Source: an uncultured Clostridium sp.
GTDB lineage: Bacteria; Bacillota; Clostridia; Clostridiales; Clostridiaceae
Reading direction: 5' to 3'
Assembly: GCA_900547475.1 (NCBI GenBank)
Contig: URGW01000023.1
Span: 1 to 57,581, forward strand
Length of the DNA: 57,581 nucleotides
This document shows positions 23,824 to 33,377 of the stretch, piece by piece. The notes beneath the pieces were generated by a model, which saw nothing but the letters and a program-made list of their open reading frames with translations, was not told the origin of the DNA and ran no database searches. Within the stretch, counting starts at the first letter, position 1, and the number at the start of each line of letters is the position of its first letter. A program made the translations under genes and the position numbers.

Positions 23824-26800
23824 AATTGTTAATATAAATCTCAAAGAACTAAATGGTCAAACTATAACCTTAGGACAATTGATTGATGGTATCAAGGCAA
23901 TTACTAACAATAATAATACCGAATTAAAGTCTAAAATTTTTGTTCCTATGTATCAACGAAACTATAAATGGGATCAAGAAATGGCTGTTAAACTTGTGAA
24001 GGATTTAGTTTTTGCTTTTGAGAATAAAAAAGATAAATCTATGTCACTGTTTACATTGTATATTGATAGAAATAACAATATTCAGGTTGTTGACGGGCAG
24101 CAGAGAATGATAACATTGTTACTTTTATATAAGGCAATCGAGAAAGAAGAATATTTTATCAATTTGGAATTTGAAAGGGATTTCGAATTAAATTATCAGA
24201 CTAGAAAAGAATTTATAGACAATTTAAATAGTCAATCTCCTTCAAATTTTAATATAGCTTTATCTGATAAAAGGAGATTACAGTATAATTATTTGTGCAT
24301 CCGCAAAGAGTTGAATGATTGTAAAGTTTCTAATATAGATTTTTTTATTGAATATTTAAAAGAAAGAGTAAAGTTGCTTCTTCATATTACAGAAGATGAA
24401 CCTGTGTCAGAATTTCTTAACTTAAATTGTAATAAAACAAAATTCTCAATTTGTGACAGAGTTAGGTCTGCACTTATTACTTATACTACATTTAATTCAG
24501 TAAATGACGAACATAAAGAATTAATTGCTACAGCTATTGAATGTACAGATTTCAAAAAAGGAATATCTATTTTATTTGAAGAGTTAACAAGACTACTTTA
24601 TCGTGATGATATATATGGTACTGTTAATTTAGGTTATATTGATCCTGATAAGTCAAAAGAAAATAGGATTAACATTATGTTTTCTAAACTGGTTAATAAC
24701 CCTAACACGGGATACATGGATTGTAAATCACTTGAATATGTGGATAAAATTAAACTTTTGGCTAAATTATACTTTTACAAGACTGTTTTATGGGAACTAG
24801 AAACGGATTTCAGGAATGGATACTATGTTACAAGCAATGCGTTTAAAAATTTCTATTATCATAAAAGAGTATTGTTTTTTGATTTAGTTGATAAATATTT
24901 CGATTATCATTTTGATAATGAGAAAACTAAACTTTCACAAATTCTTCATACAGAGCACTCTATTGATAATTTAATTATGGATTATATTAGATCAGAAGAA
25001 AGTGGAGACGATATATATTTTGTAAATAGTTATTTTCAGGTTTTGTCTAGCAACGAGCTCAACAATGATAAAACTAAATATGAAACATTGCTTAAAAGTG
25101 AATATAGACAACAAAATCATGATAAAAGTAAATATTTTACTTTGGATAAAGAATCATTTGAAGATATTGTACAGGGGTCTGGGAAGTATATATTATACCG
25201 ATATATTGACCAACACAAAAAGGAAAATGACAATAACTTAAAATTTTCACCTATTATTACCTTGGAAGAAAATCAAAAAATTGAATGCGATGAAATGGAG
25301 CAGAAAGATAAAATTCCATCAAAAATCAATATTAAAGATTTCTTATGTACAGGCAATAGAAAAATAATTATTCCTGTCATACAAAGAGATTATTGCATGG
25401 GAAGTCATTTTGATCAAACAGATAAGGTTGATATGCTGGATTATATTATTAAGAATTATAATGATGGTGAAAAGGAAGTTACACTTAGTGCTATTACTAT
25501 TTTTCAACCTAATAAAAATGATATATATATATATGATGGGCAACAGAGAATTTTTACTTTGGCTTCCTTAATTAAGTTGTTGGATGATAAGAATAGTTCG
25601 ACTGATTTTTGTGAATTGTCATTTGAGCAGAGAGAGAATTTTAATAAATTTGTTGAAATTTTCTTTAATGGCATGGAAAAAGACTTTATAACAGATAGCT
25701 ATGCAAAAAAATCGGTGGCTAATCTCAAAAATGCTTTGCATAATAAGCTAAATGGCGAAAATATTAATCAAAAAGAATTTCAAAATTATATTCTTGATAA
25801 AATTAATTTGGATGTAATAACCGTAAATGGGGCACTTTCTTCAGCTGAGCAATTCTTTGTTGAAATAAACGATGGTGTGCAACTTGTGCCTTATGAAATT
25901 TTTAAATGCAAGATTAATGCCAAATATCAAGAACTTGTAAAAGGTATAGATGATGATAATATAAATAAGTATAAAAATTGGATTAGCTTAATCGACAATC
26001 AGTGGCTTGATTTCTTCTATAGGTTTAGTGAAACACAATATAACGATGAAACATCAAAAGAAGAATTGATGGAAATGCGATTAATTGAATTTTGTTGCCG
26101 TATGATTTATTGGGAAAAATATTTGATGAATAGGAATGGAAAAAAACACCCTTTAAAATTAAATGGATTTGCTAATAGCCAAAATGCAGGTGATATTGGT
26201 GATTGTGATAAATTTATAGAACATCTAGAGTTAAAAGACTTCGAACGAATAAATAATATTATGAATATGTTGACAAATCTAAATTTGGAAAAAGTAATTG
26301 AAAGTGATCCAACTCCGATACAGTTAAAGGATATTATTTGGAATAATAAAAATAATGCAGACATTTTTTGTATTCCGTATTATAACAATGAGTATAAAAT
26401 TGAACATCGCAACTATTATTTAAATAAATTTATTTCTTCGTTATATATACCCATAAAAGACAAAGATGGTAAAGAAGATGATGAAGCTAGAAAAAAAGAC
26501 ATTGCATTACAGAAAGAACGGGTTAAGGATGTTGTAATGTGGAATATATTAAATTATTTGGATGAAGTGAATTTTAATAAAGTAACAGAAGTAATAGCTA
26601 GATGGAATGGAACTATAATTTATGATAAACCCTTTGCATACATAACACCATCTTTTATAGGAGCATATAAATTTGCTATTTTACCTATACCATCTTATTA
26701 TTATGATTCAACAAATTATATTAATATTTATGAACAACTTACATTAAAGAAAATATCTAAAGAAGAAGAATTTGAAAAATATGATATTCTTATTAATGTT

Positions 26801-27124
26801 AGTAATTCAGAGGAATTTAAAGGTGATAATACAAATATATCAATAGAAAACAACATTCAAATTAACTACGAAATACATTATAGATATTCCAAAAATTATT
26901 ATTGTAAGACAAATCTTAATGGGTTAATTTTCAAAACAAACAAAAATCAAATTTATGTAAAGTGTAGCAATGAGTATATATATTTTAGGAAGAGGTCAGA
27001 TATTAATTTTTATAGAGATTTTTATAGTGGATACTTAGATAGTTCAAGTTCGCCAAATAAGTTGTATATTAATGGTTTAGTATTTAAAGACAGTGAAAAC
27101 CAATACTATATAAATATAAATTAG
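23810..27124 (+). CDS. Tandem double DUF262 (ParB/GmrS-like) protein
   Basis: About 1,104 residues from ATG 23810 (AGGAGA nine bases upstream), overlapping the previous gene by 14 bases. The first DUF262 has FVPMYQRNYKWDQE (about 44-57) and VVDGQQRMITLLLL (about 93-106). The second has IIPVIQRDYCMG (about 518-529) and IYDGQQRIFTLASL (about 572-585). DUF262 domains couple NTP binding and often nicking or cleavage in GmrSD, SspE and BrxU systems. A C-terminal HNH (DUF1524) domain as in GmrSD is not obvious. Two complete DUF262 copies in one chain are unusual. A nuclease or sensor partner of the endonuclease-IV-like protein is inferred. Confidence 0.82.
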   Translation: MKNAEIVNINLKELNGQTITLGQLIDGIKAITNNNNTELKSKIFVPMYQRNYKWDQEMAVKLVKDLVFAFENKKDKSMSLFTLYIDRNNNIQVVDGQQRMITLLLLYKAIEKEEYFINLEFERDFELNYQTRKEFIDNLNSQSPSNFNIALSDKRRLQYNYLCIRKELNDCKVSNIDFFIEYLKERVKLLLHITEDEPVSEFLNLNCNKTKFSICDRVRSALITYTTFNSVNDEHKELIATAIECTDFKKGISILFEELTRLLYRDDIYGTVNLGYIDPDKSKENRINIMFSKLVNNPNTGYMDCKSLEYVDKIKLLAKLYFYKTVLWELETDFRNGYYVTSNAFKNFYYHKRVLFFDLVDKYFDYHFDNEKTKLSQILHTEHSIDNLIMDYIRSEESGDDIYFVNSYFQVLSSNELNNDKTKYETLLKSEYRQQNHDKSKYFTLDKESFEDIVQGSGKYILYRYIDQHKKENDNNLKFSPIITLEENQKIECDEMEQKDKIPSKINIKDFLCTGNRKIIIPVIQRDYCMGSHFDQTDKVDMLDYIIKNYNDGEKEVTLSAITIFQPNKNDIYIYDGQQRIFTLASLIKLLDDKNSSTDFCELSFEQRENFNKFVEIFFNGMEKDFITDSYAKKSVANLKNALHNKLNGENINQKEFQNYILDKINLDVITVNGALSSAEQFFVEINDGVQLVPYEIFKCKINAKYQELVKGIDDDNINKYKNWISLIDNQWLDFFYRFSETQYNDETSKEELMEMRLIEFCCRMIYWEKYLMNRNGKKHPLKLNGFANSQNAGDIGDCDKFIEHLELKDFERINNIMNMLTNLNLEKVIESDPTPIQLKDIIWNNKNNADIFCIPYYNNEYKIEHRNYYLNKFISSLYIPIKDKDGKEDDEARKKDIALQKERVKDVVMWNILNYLDEVNFNKVTEVIARWNGTIIYDKPFAYITPSFIGAYKFAILPIPSYYYDSTNYINIYEQLTLKKISKEEEFEKYDILINVSNSEEFKGDNTNISIENNIQINYEIHYRYSKNYYCKTNLNGLIFKTNKNQIYVKCSNEYIYFRKRSDINFYRDFYSGYLDSSSSPNKLYINGLVFKDSENQYYININ

Positions 27125-27198
27125 AAATAATAAATATTTTTGCCTTATATCTCAGAATACTAAAACCTACAGGGCAGATAGGACGAGTTAACACATCA

Positions 27199-27533
27199 AT
27201 GGTTGTATGGCTTTGTGGTATGGCAAAAGGTGCTGCTCTTGGAGCAAATAGAGAAGCATGGATAACAATAATTGGAGTCCCATTGGTAGTGGTAATTGGA
27301 TTATTGGATGAATGGTAGGATATTTTTGGGGACCAAACTTGGAGATGCAATATATGATGATGGAAGGAAAAGTTCAAGGAGTAGCAAAAAGTGTGGCAAA
27401 GACGGCTGTGAACGGATTAAAATCTGAGGGATATGCAGTTGTAAGTTTACCTAGATTTTATAAGCTAACCTATCAACATATATTTGCTAGGTTAATTTAT
27501 TGCATAGAAAGGAATGATGTAATTGGAAGATAA
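27199..27533 (+). pseudogene. Broken gene or relic after the DUF262 gene
   Basis: A frame running from about 27145 reads LKPTGQIGRVNTSMVVWLCG, then a hydrophobic segment TIIGVPLVVVIGLLDEW, stopping at 27318. A second frame starting at ATG 27312 in another phase (MVGYFWGPNLEMQ, then GVAKSVAKTAVNGLKSEGYA) runs to 27533. The two could be one frameshifted membrane protein. No family is recognised, ribosome binding sites are poor, and the whole looks decayed. Confidence 0.4.
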
Positions 27534-28521
27534 AAAGTGTACACTACAGACGATGGAAGAGATATTATGTAACATCTCGGCTAGAGAAATTGATGATGCT
27601 CAATTTTTAAGAATTGAGAGTGCCTATAATATTTGTTTAGCATTGCTATGGATTGAAGAGAAATTTAATATTATTACTGGTAATTATTATGATTTGGAGC
27701 AAGAGATTGAGGAAAATTACAATTATTTTTTGGTAAATCAAAGTAGTGATTCAAATTGCAATATACTATTTCATAAATATGGATCGGAAAAAATTGTTGT
27801 GTTAAATAGAAAATTGAATAATTTGTTGAGTAGTATAAGATTGTATCAAGACCAGACATTTCATGAACTATCGACATTGGAAAAGCAGTTAGGAATAACT
27901 GATTTAGTAAAGAAATTTAAAGATAAGACACATGAATTGTACGATGAATCATTGGCATATCAGTTGTTGGAACTTATGCGTAATCATATGCAACACCAAG
28001 GTTTGATAATAGAACGTATTACAGCAATAATTCCATTATTCAAGCGTAATGTTGAATCAGAACTTTGGTATTTTATCGAAACGAATCATAAAAAGGTACG
28101 GTTGATTGATAAATTTAATCAAAAAATCAATTTAAAGAAAGAATTGCAGACTCAAGGAGAATGGATAAACCTTATTGGAATGATAAGGGAGTATTACATA
28201 CAACTGATTAAGTTACATAATACATTTCGAGAGATTACTTCAAAAATACTTGATGATGCAATTAAAAATATAAGCGATGTTAAAAGAATTTATTACCATG
28301 ATATGCCTGTATTGAAAATTGCTTTTTATGGAAAAAAGGGGAATGATTCATTTGAAGATTTTTTGCTTCAGTTCAATTACATCGAAAAAATAATAAACTA
28401 TCGACAGGATGTGCCTAGTGTCGATATATCAAAATATTTCATCGGCAAGAGAGTTTTTATGGATATGAGCAAAATAAAAGTATCAAATTCAACGACTTGT
28501 AGCATTCGGTACAATATGTAA
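27523..28521 (+). CDS. Helical protein with HEPN-type RX4H motif
   Basis: 332 residues, starting at TTG 27523 with AAAGG upstream. Almost entirely helical. Near residue 152 it carries LLELMRNHMQHQGLIIER. R-N-H-M-Q-H matches the R-X4-H signature of HEPN RNases, where Arg and His form the active site at a dimer interface. HEPN proteins are common toxins and effectors in defence islands. Its position at the end of the DUF262 island fits, but no partner antitoxin is visible. The first half (residues 40-110) is unrecognised. Confidence 0.6.
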   Translation: MEDKKCTLQTMEEILCNISAREIDDAQFLRIESAYNICLALLWIEEKFNIITGNYYDLEQEIEENYNYFLVNQSSDSNCNILFHKYGSEKIVVLNRKLNNLLSSIRLYQDQTFHELSTLEKQLGITDLVKKFKDKTHELYDESLAYQLLELMRNHMQHQGLIIERITAIIPLFKRNVESELWYFIETNHKKVRLIDKFNQKINLKKELQTQGEWINLIGMIREYYIQLIKLHNTFREITSKILDDAIKNISDVKRIYYHDMPVLKIAFYGKKGNDSFEDFLLQFNYIEKIINYRQDVPSVDISKYFIGKRVFMDMSKIKVSNSTTCSIRYNM

Positions 28522-28879
28522 GTAGTGATATGTTTCCGTAAACGTCAAAACTAAAAAAAGTACCGTCGACTTATCCCCACGAACGAACATATGTAAAAAA
28601 GGCGAAAATTACAGCTTCAATCTGCTTGGACATCAATCCAAGCCCTATTAGCCATGCGGAGACAGTTGTTAGACTTATAAAAAAATAATAAATTAATAAG
28701 AGCTGCAAGATAAGCTTGTGGTTCTTTTATTATAAAAAAATATATATCATAATACAAAAGCATGGATAGCGTAATAATAAGAGAGAAATAATAAAATTAT
28801 ATTTATTAAAAGTAAAAAATTAAATGTATAATATTTTTAAAAATTCAATATATGGGAGAAATGTAAAGGAGGTAGTAAT
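28522..28879. other. Island-chromosome boundary region
   Basis: No gene. 28530-28680 has higher GC than its surroundings and contains short hairpins (for example CTTGGACATCAATCCAAG near 28633), and looks like the end of the imported island. A probable terminator follows at about 28698-28735 (AGAGCTGCAAG and CTTGTGGTTCT arms, then T-rich). The rest up to 28860 is AT-rich promoter-type sequence for the bile salt hydrolase, whose RBS AAAGGAGG is at 28866. Confidence 0.5.
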
Positions 28880-29869
28880 ATGTGTACAGCATTAAGTATA
28901 AAGTCAAAGAATAATAAGTGTTTTTTTGGAAGAAATATGGATTTATCATATAACTTTAATCAATCAGTTATGATTATTCCAAGAAATTATAAATTTCAAG
29001 ATAAGGTTACAGGTAATATCATAACTAATAATCGTGCTATTATAGGTATGGGAACTGTTATTGATGATCATCCTGCAATTGCAGATGCTATGAATGAAAA
29101 TGGTTTAGCATGTGCTGGATTAAACTTTGCTGGATATGCTTATTTTGAAAAAGAGATAGTTAAAGGAAAAATTAATATTGCGCCATATGATTTTATACAG
29201 TGGGTATTATCTAATCATGACACAGTAGATGAAGTTAAAAGTGAAATTAAAAATATAGAGTTAGTAGATGTACCTATAAATGATAAAACACCAGTTCCAA
29301 CTCTTCACTGGATGATTGCAGACAAAACAGGCAAATCAATTGTAGTTGAGAAAACTAAAAATAAGTTTGCTGTATATGATAATACTGTGGGGGTAATGAC
29401 TAATAATCCAACATTTGATTGGCATTTAACAAATTTAAATGAATATATAAAGATTAAACCAAATCAACCTAAAGAAACTAACTGGAGTAATCAAGAATTA
29501 AAAGCTTTAGGTGTTGGAGCTGGTACTTTAGGTATACCTGGAGATTTTGCATCAGTATCTAGATTTATAAGAATTGCATACATTAGAAATAATATGCCGA
29601 ATATAGAAGATAATATAACAGCTATTACTCAATTTTTTCATATGTTAGACTATGTAAAAATGGTAAAAGGGGGAGTTATTACAGAAGATGCATTAGAAGA
29701 TTTAACTTTATATTCTTCTTATATGGACCAGGAAAATGGTATTTATTATTATAAAACTTATGACAATAATAGAATAAGTGCTATAGATATGAATAAAGAA
29801 AATCTTGATGGAGATAAAATTAAGTTATTTACATATGAAACAACACAGGATATAAATTATCAAAATTAA
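28880..29869 (+). CDS. cbh: Bile salt hydrolase (choloylglycine hydrolase)
   Basis: 329 residues with all active-site residues of the Ntn-hydrolase family in register: Cys2 (nucleophile after Met removal), Arg18, Asp21 (FFGRNMDLSY), Asn82 (GLNFAGY), Asn175 (TNNPTFD) and Arg228 (SVSRFI). Overall pattern is close to the C. perfringens enzyme, including the C-terminal GIYYYKTYDNN and AIDMNKENLDGD. It removes glycine or taurine from conjugated bile acids in the cytoplasm, which indicates a gut habitat. Penicillin V acylase activity is the alternative in this family. The gene is single, with its own terminator. Confidence 0.93.
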   Translation: MCTALSIKSKNNKCFFGRNMDLSYNFNQSVMIIPRNYKFQDKVTGNIITNNRAIIGMGTVIDDHPAIADAMNENGLACAGLNFAGYAYFEKEIVKGKINIAPYDFIQWVLSNHDTVDEVKSEIKNIELVDVPINDKTPVPTLHWMIADKTGKSIVVEKTKNKFAVYDNTVGVMTNNPTFDWHLTNLNEYIKIKPNQPKETNWSNQELKALGVGAGTLGIPGDFASVSRFIRIAYIRNNMPNIEDNITAITQFFHMLDYVKMVKGGVITEDALEDLTLYSSYMDQENGIYYYKTYDNNRISAIDMNKENLDGDKIKLFTYETTQDINYQN

Positions 29870-29903
29870 CACTTATTATGTTTATTAAGTTGAATTTTTT
29901 TGA

Positions 29904-29940
29904 GGCGGTAAATTTTAGGGCTTACTGCCCTTTTATTTTT
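29904..29940 (+). terminator. Terminator after bile salt hydrolase
   Basis: GGCGGTAA and TTACTGCC arms with a wobble pair, followed by CTTTTATTTTT. Confidence 0.8.
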
Positions 29941-30131
29941 ATAATACTAACTAATGTTATTTATAAAATATTTAAGGTAGGCTATAATTAAATTCATAAC
30001 TATTAATAGTGATTGCATATGAATACCATTTGTAGAATAACAGGTCTAACAGAATAGGATATAAAAAATTATAATAAGTAAAGGGTTCACTAAAAATTTT
30101 ATACTAACTTGGAATAATAGGAGGAAATAGA

Positions 30132-30512
30132 ATGATTAATATAGGGATAATTGGTGAAGCTAAAGATATGGTAAATGAAAACAATATTGCAAAGACTTTA
30201 AGAAGTGGAGAGTTAAATGTATATGCTACACCTTCTATGATTGCACTTATGGAGGAAGCTGCTTATAAAAGTATTCAAAGTGAATTAGAACAGGGGAAAG
30301 GTAGTGTTGGAACACTTATGAATGTAAAACATCTATCTAGTACTCCTATAGGTATGGAAGTAACTGCAAAAAGTGAATTAATTGAAATTGATAGAAGAAG
30401 ACTTGTATTTAAAGTTGAAGCATTCGATGAACGTGGAAAAATTGGTGAAGGAATACATGAGCGTTTTATAATTGATAACGAAGATTTCCAAAAGAAAACT
30501 GACAATAAATAA
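30132..30512 (+). CDS. Hotdog-fold thioesterase (FlK-like)
   Basis: 126 residues, RBS ATAGGAGG before ATG 30132. YATPSMIALMEEAAYKSIQ with the Glu in the central helix, GSVGTLMNVKHLSSTPIGM, and VEAFDERGKIGEGIHERFII are typical of the fluoroacetyl-CoA thioesterase-like (FlK) branch of hotdog acyl-CoA thioesterases. It would hydrolyse a small acyl-CoA. The physiological substrate is not evident from context. It is monocistronic between two terminators. Confidence 0.85.
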   Translation: MINIGIIGEAKDMVNENNIAKTLRSGELNVYATPSMIALMEEAAYKSIQSELEQGKGSVGTLMNVKHLSSTPIGMEVTAKSELIEIDRRRLVFKVEAFDERGKIGEGIHERFIIDNEDFQKKTDNK

Positions 30513-30521
30513 TATAAAGTG

Positions 30522-30563
30522 AAAATTAGCGATATCAAAGCAGAGATTGATATCGCTAATTTT
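30522..30563. terminator. Bidirectional terminator between convergent genes
   Basis: A perfect 17-base stem (AAAATTAGCGATATCAA and its complement) with an 8-base loop and T/A runs on both sides. It ends the thioesterase gene and the ABC transporter gene read from the other strand. Confidence 0.92.
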
Positions 30564-30593
30564 ATTAGTCATATTTTAAATTATAGTTTAAAA

Positions 30594-33377
30594 TTATTCT
30601 GATCTAAGTGCTGTAACAGGATCTTTTTTAGCAGCCTTCTTTGATGGCACAAATCCACCTATAATAGTAAGAATCATGCTAAGTATAATTAATATTATTG
30701 CACCAGCTATAGGTAATGATGCATTAACAGTATCAGAACCTAATACTGAATGAATAATAGCATTTATTGGAATTAATAATAATAATGAGATTCCAACTCC
30801 TAATAATCCTGAGCAAAGTCCAATGATAAATGTTTCAGCATTAAATACTTGAGATATATTATGTTTTGATGCACCAATAGCACGCAAGATACCAATTTCC
30901 TTAGTACGTTCCATTACAGATATGAATGTAATAATTCCAATCATAATAGAAGAAACAATAAGTGAAACTGCTACGAATGCAATTAGCACATATGATATAA
31001 CATTAATTATTGTAGTAACAGAAGATAATAGTATTCCAATATAATCTGTATAACTAATTTTATTTTCTTCGCTTGCAGTTGAATTATAATCTTCAATACA
31101 ATCAGAGATAGATTCTTTATTTTCAAAGCTATCTGTATAAATGCTAATAGAAGATGGTGCATCTAAGCTTACAACACCAAAAGTAGTCATGTTATCATCA
31201 TAAGTTCCAGTAGAAATATATGCATCGTAAATTTTAAGTAATGTATCATTATCAGGTGATTTTAGATATTCATCTAACATAGCAGCAAGCTGTGTTTCAC
31301 TCATAGTTGATATATCTGGTATTCCAGCTTGAATTGATGAATTATCTGTATTTGACATTCCATCACCTGAAGTTTGCATAGAATACATTATTGTCTTAAA
31401 TAAATTTGCTTTATCAGAAACTCCAAGATTTTCTAAGTATTTTTTTGCATCTGATATTTTTTCATCATCACTAGATGGAGAAAATTCCATACCATTTAAT
31501 ACGTTAATAGTTGGGTTTTCTTTTTGAACTTTAACAACTTCACTATCATCTGTATATTGGATAATATAATTAGTAAGTGCTCTTGTATATCCTAGTGCAG
31601 TAGAAATTAAAGCGCCTTTAGCATCTTCTTTTGGACGAACAACACCAGTTATTTTTAACTTTATAGAATTATTAATTAATTTTTCTATTTCAGTTGTATC
31701 TTCTTTTATAGATTTAAATGTACCGTTACCATTTGATATATAAGTATCACTTTCAGGAATCATATAAAATTCTTTGTTACATATATCTTCATAGTTCCAG
31801 CTTTTACTTTCAAGTTTGATTTCTTCACCATTTTCTATTTTATCTATTAATTCTTTATATTCAGAACTTGGTAAAATACCTAATTGATAAAGTGTATTAC
31901 TAGAAATTTCATTATTTGTATCTAGTGTAAGTATAATTTCATCATAGGCATTAGGCCAATTACCATATAATAAATCATAGCTTTCCTTAACAGCTTTACT
32001 AACAGACTCACCATCTTTACCAGGAAGCAATTCACTAAAGTTGTTTGAACTTGATGTCATTCCAGGAACACCAGACATATTAGACATTGTATGCATATTA
32101 GACATACCTAGCATTGCATTTGTAGAGTTGTTATTATTATTTGTAAGTGTACTTCCATCAGTATTTACCAAGCTTCCATCTGGATCCTTTGTATAAACAT
32201 CAAATTTTGTATCATAAGAATATATTATACCATTTTCACCTACGTATTTATTTATTTCACTATCAGGATTATCTAAATATTTTTTAAAGGCAGTTAAATT
32301 ATTTTCAGTAAAACTACTTGTCATGGTAGATGCCATTTCAAGACTAGAACCATTTGAATAAACTGCATTTAAATCATGATCAGCATCAGTAGCTTGTCCT
32401 GCTGTAGGTCCACCTGAAGACATTATACTACTAAGATCAATTGTTTCAGATTCAATTGATATTGGATATGATGTCATAGTCTCTTTTTGAATATTATCAA
32501 TGTAAGTATTAACCCCATTACTAAGTGATAAAATTAAGGCAATTCCAATAATACCTATTGATCCAGCAAAGGATGTTAAAAGAGTTCTTCCTTTTTTTGT
32601 TTTTAAATTATTAAAGCTTAAGGATAATGAAGTTAGTAGTGACATTGAAGCTTTACCCATATTCTCATGTTTAGGTGGAGCTAGATTTTGGATATCCACT
32701 TCATAAGGGTTAGAATCATCTATAATATGTCCATCTTTTACCCTAACAATACGATTAGCATATTGTTCTGCTAATTCAGGATTATGAGTTACCATAACAA
32801 CTAATCTATCCTTAGCGACCTCTTTTAATAAATCCATAACTTGAATACTAGTTTCACTATCAAGTGCTCCAGTTGGTTCATCAGCTAATAATATTTTGGG
32901 GTCATTTACCAATGCTCTTGCAATAGCAACACGTTGCATTTGCCCACCAGACATTTGATTAGGTTTTTTATGAAGTTGTTTTCCAAGACCTACTTTTTCT
33001 AAGGCCTCTGTTGCACGTTTTCTTCTTTCTGATTTTGATATACCAGAAATAGTTAAAGCTAGCTCAACATTTGAAAGAACAGTTTGATGAGGAATTAGGT
33101 TATAGCTTTGAAATACAAATCCGATAGTATGATTTCTATATGAATCCCAATCTCTATCTTTATATTTTTTAGTAGAAATTCCATTGATAATTAAATCTCC
33201 ACTATCATAGCGATCAAGCCCTCCAATAACATTTAATAATGTTGTTTTTCCTGATCCACTAGGGCCTAGGATTGCAACGAATTCATTATCTCTCAGATTT
33301 AAAGAGACTCCGTCTAGAGCAGTTTGTTCTAAATCGCCAGTAACATATTTTTTGTATATTTTTTGAATTTGAAGCAT
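30594..33377 (-). CDS. ABC transporter, ATPase and FtsX/MacB permease fused
   Basis: 927 residues. The N-terminal ATPase has Walker A GPSGSGKTT, signature MSGGQMQR and Walker B ILLADEPTGALDSE. One transmembrane helix follows at about 268-290. A large extracellular domain (about 290-780) rich in Ser/Asn/Met includes an unusual MLGMSNMHTMSNMSGVPGM stretch. Three transmembrane helices typical of FtsX end the protein, with the ERTKEIGILRAIGAS motif between the first two. This is the MacB/LolD-E-type mechanotransmission exporter, probably for peptides, antibiotics or lipids. AAGGAGTG precedes ATG on the minus strand. A single-chain version with no partner gene. Confidence 0.9.
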   Translation of the reverse strand: MLQIQKIYKKYVTGDLEQTALDGVSLNLRDNEFVAILGPSGSGKTTLLNVIGGLDRYDSGDLIINGISTKKYKDRDWDSYRNHTIGFVFQSYNLIPHQTVLSNVELALTISGISKSERRKRATEALEKVGLGKQLHKKPNQMSGGQMQRVAIARALVNDPKILLADEPTGALDSETSIQVMDLLKEVAKDRLVVMVTHNPELAEQYANRIVRVKDGHIIDDSNPYEVDIQNLAPPKHENMGKASMSLLTSLSLSFNNLKTKKGRTLLTSFAGSIGIIGIALILSLSNGVNTYIDNIQKETMTSYPISIESETIDLSSIMSSGGPTAGQATDADHDLNAVYSNGSSLEMASTMTSSFTENNLTAFKKYLDNPDSEINKYVGENGIIYSYDTKFDVYTKDPDGSLVNTDGSTLTNNNNNSTNAMLGMSNMHTMSNMSGVPGMTSSSNNFSELLPGKDGESVSKAVKESYDLLYGNWPNAYDEIILTLDTNNEISSNTLYQLGILPSSEYKELIDKIENGEEIKLESKSWNYEDICNKEFYMIPESDTYISNGNGTFKSIKEDTTEIEKLINNSIKLKITGVVRPKEDAKGALISTALGYTRALTNYIIQYTDDSEVVKVQKENPTINVLNGMEFSPSSDDEKISDAKKYLENLGVSDKANLFKTIMYSMQTSGDGMSNTDNSSIQAGIPDISTMSETQLAAMLDEYLKSPDNDTLLKIYDAYISTGTYDDNMTTFGVVSLDAPSSISIYTDSFENKESISDCIEDYNSTASEENKISYTDYIGILLSSVTTIINVISYVLIAFVAVSLIVSSIMIGIITFISVMERTKEIGILRAIGASKHNISQVFNAETFIIGLCSGLLGVGISLLLLIPINAIIHSVLGSDTVNASLPIAGAIILIILSMILTIIGGFVPSKKAAKKDPVTALRSE

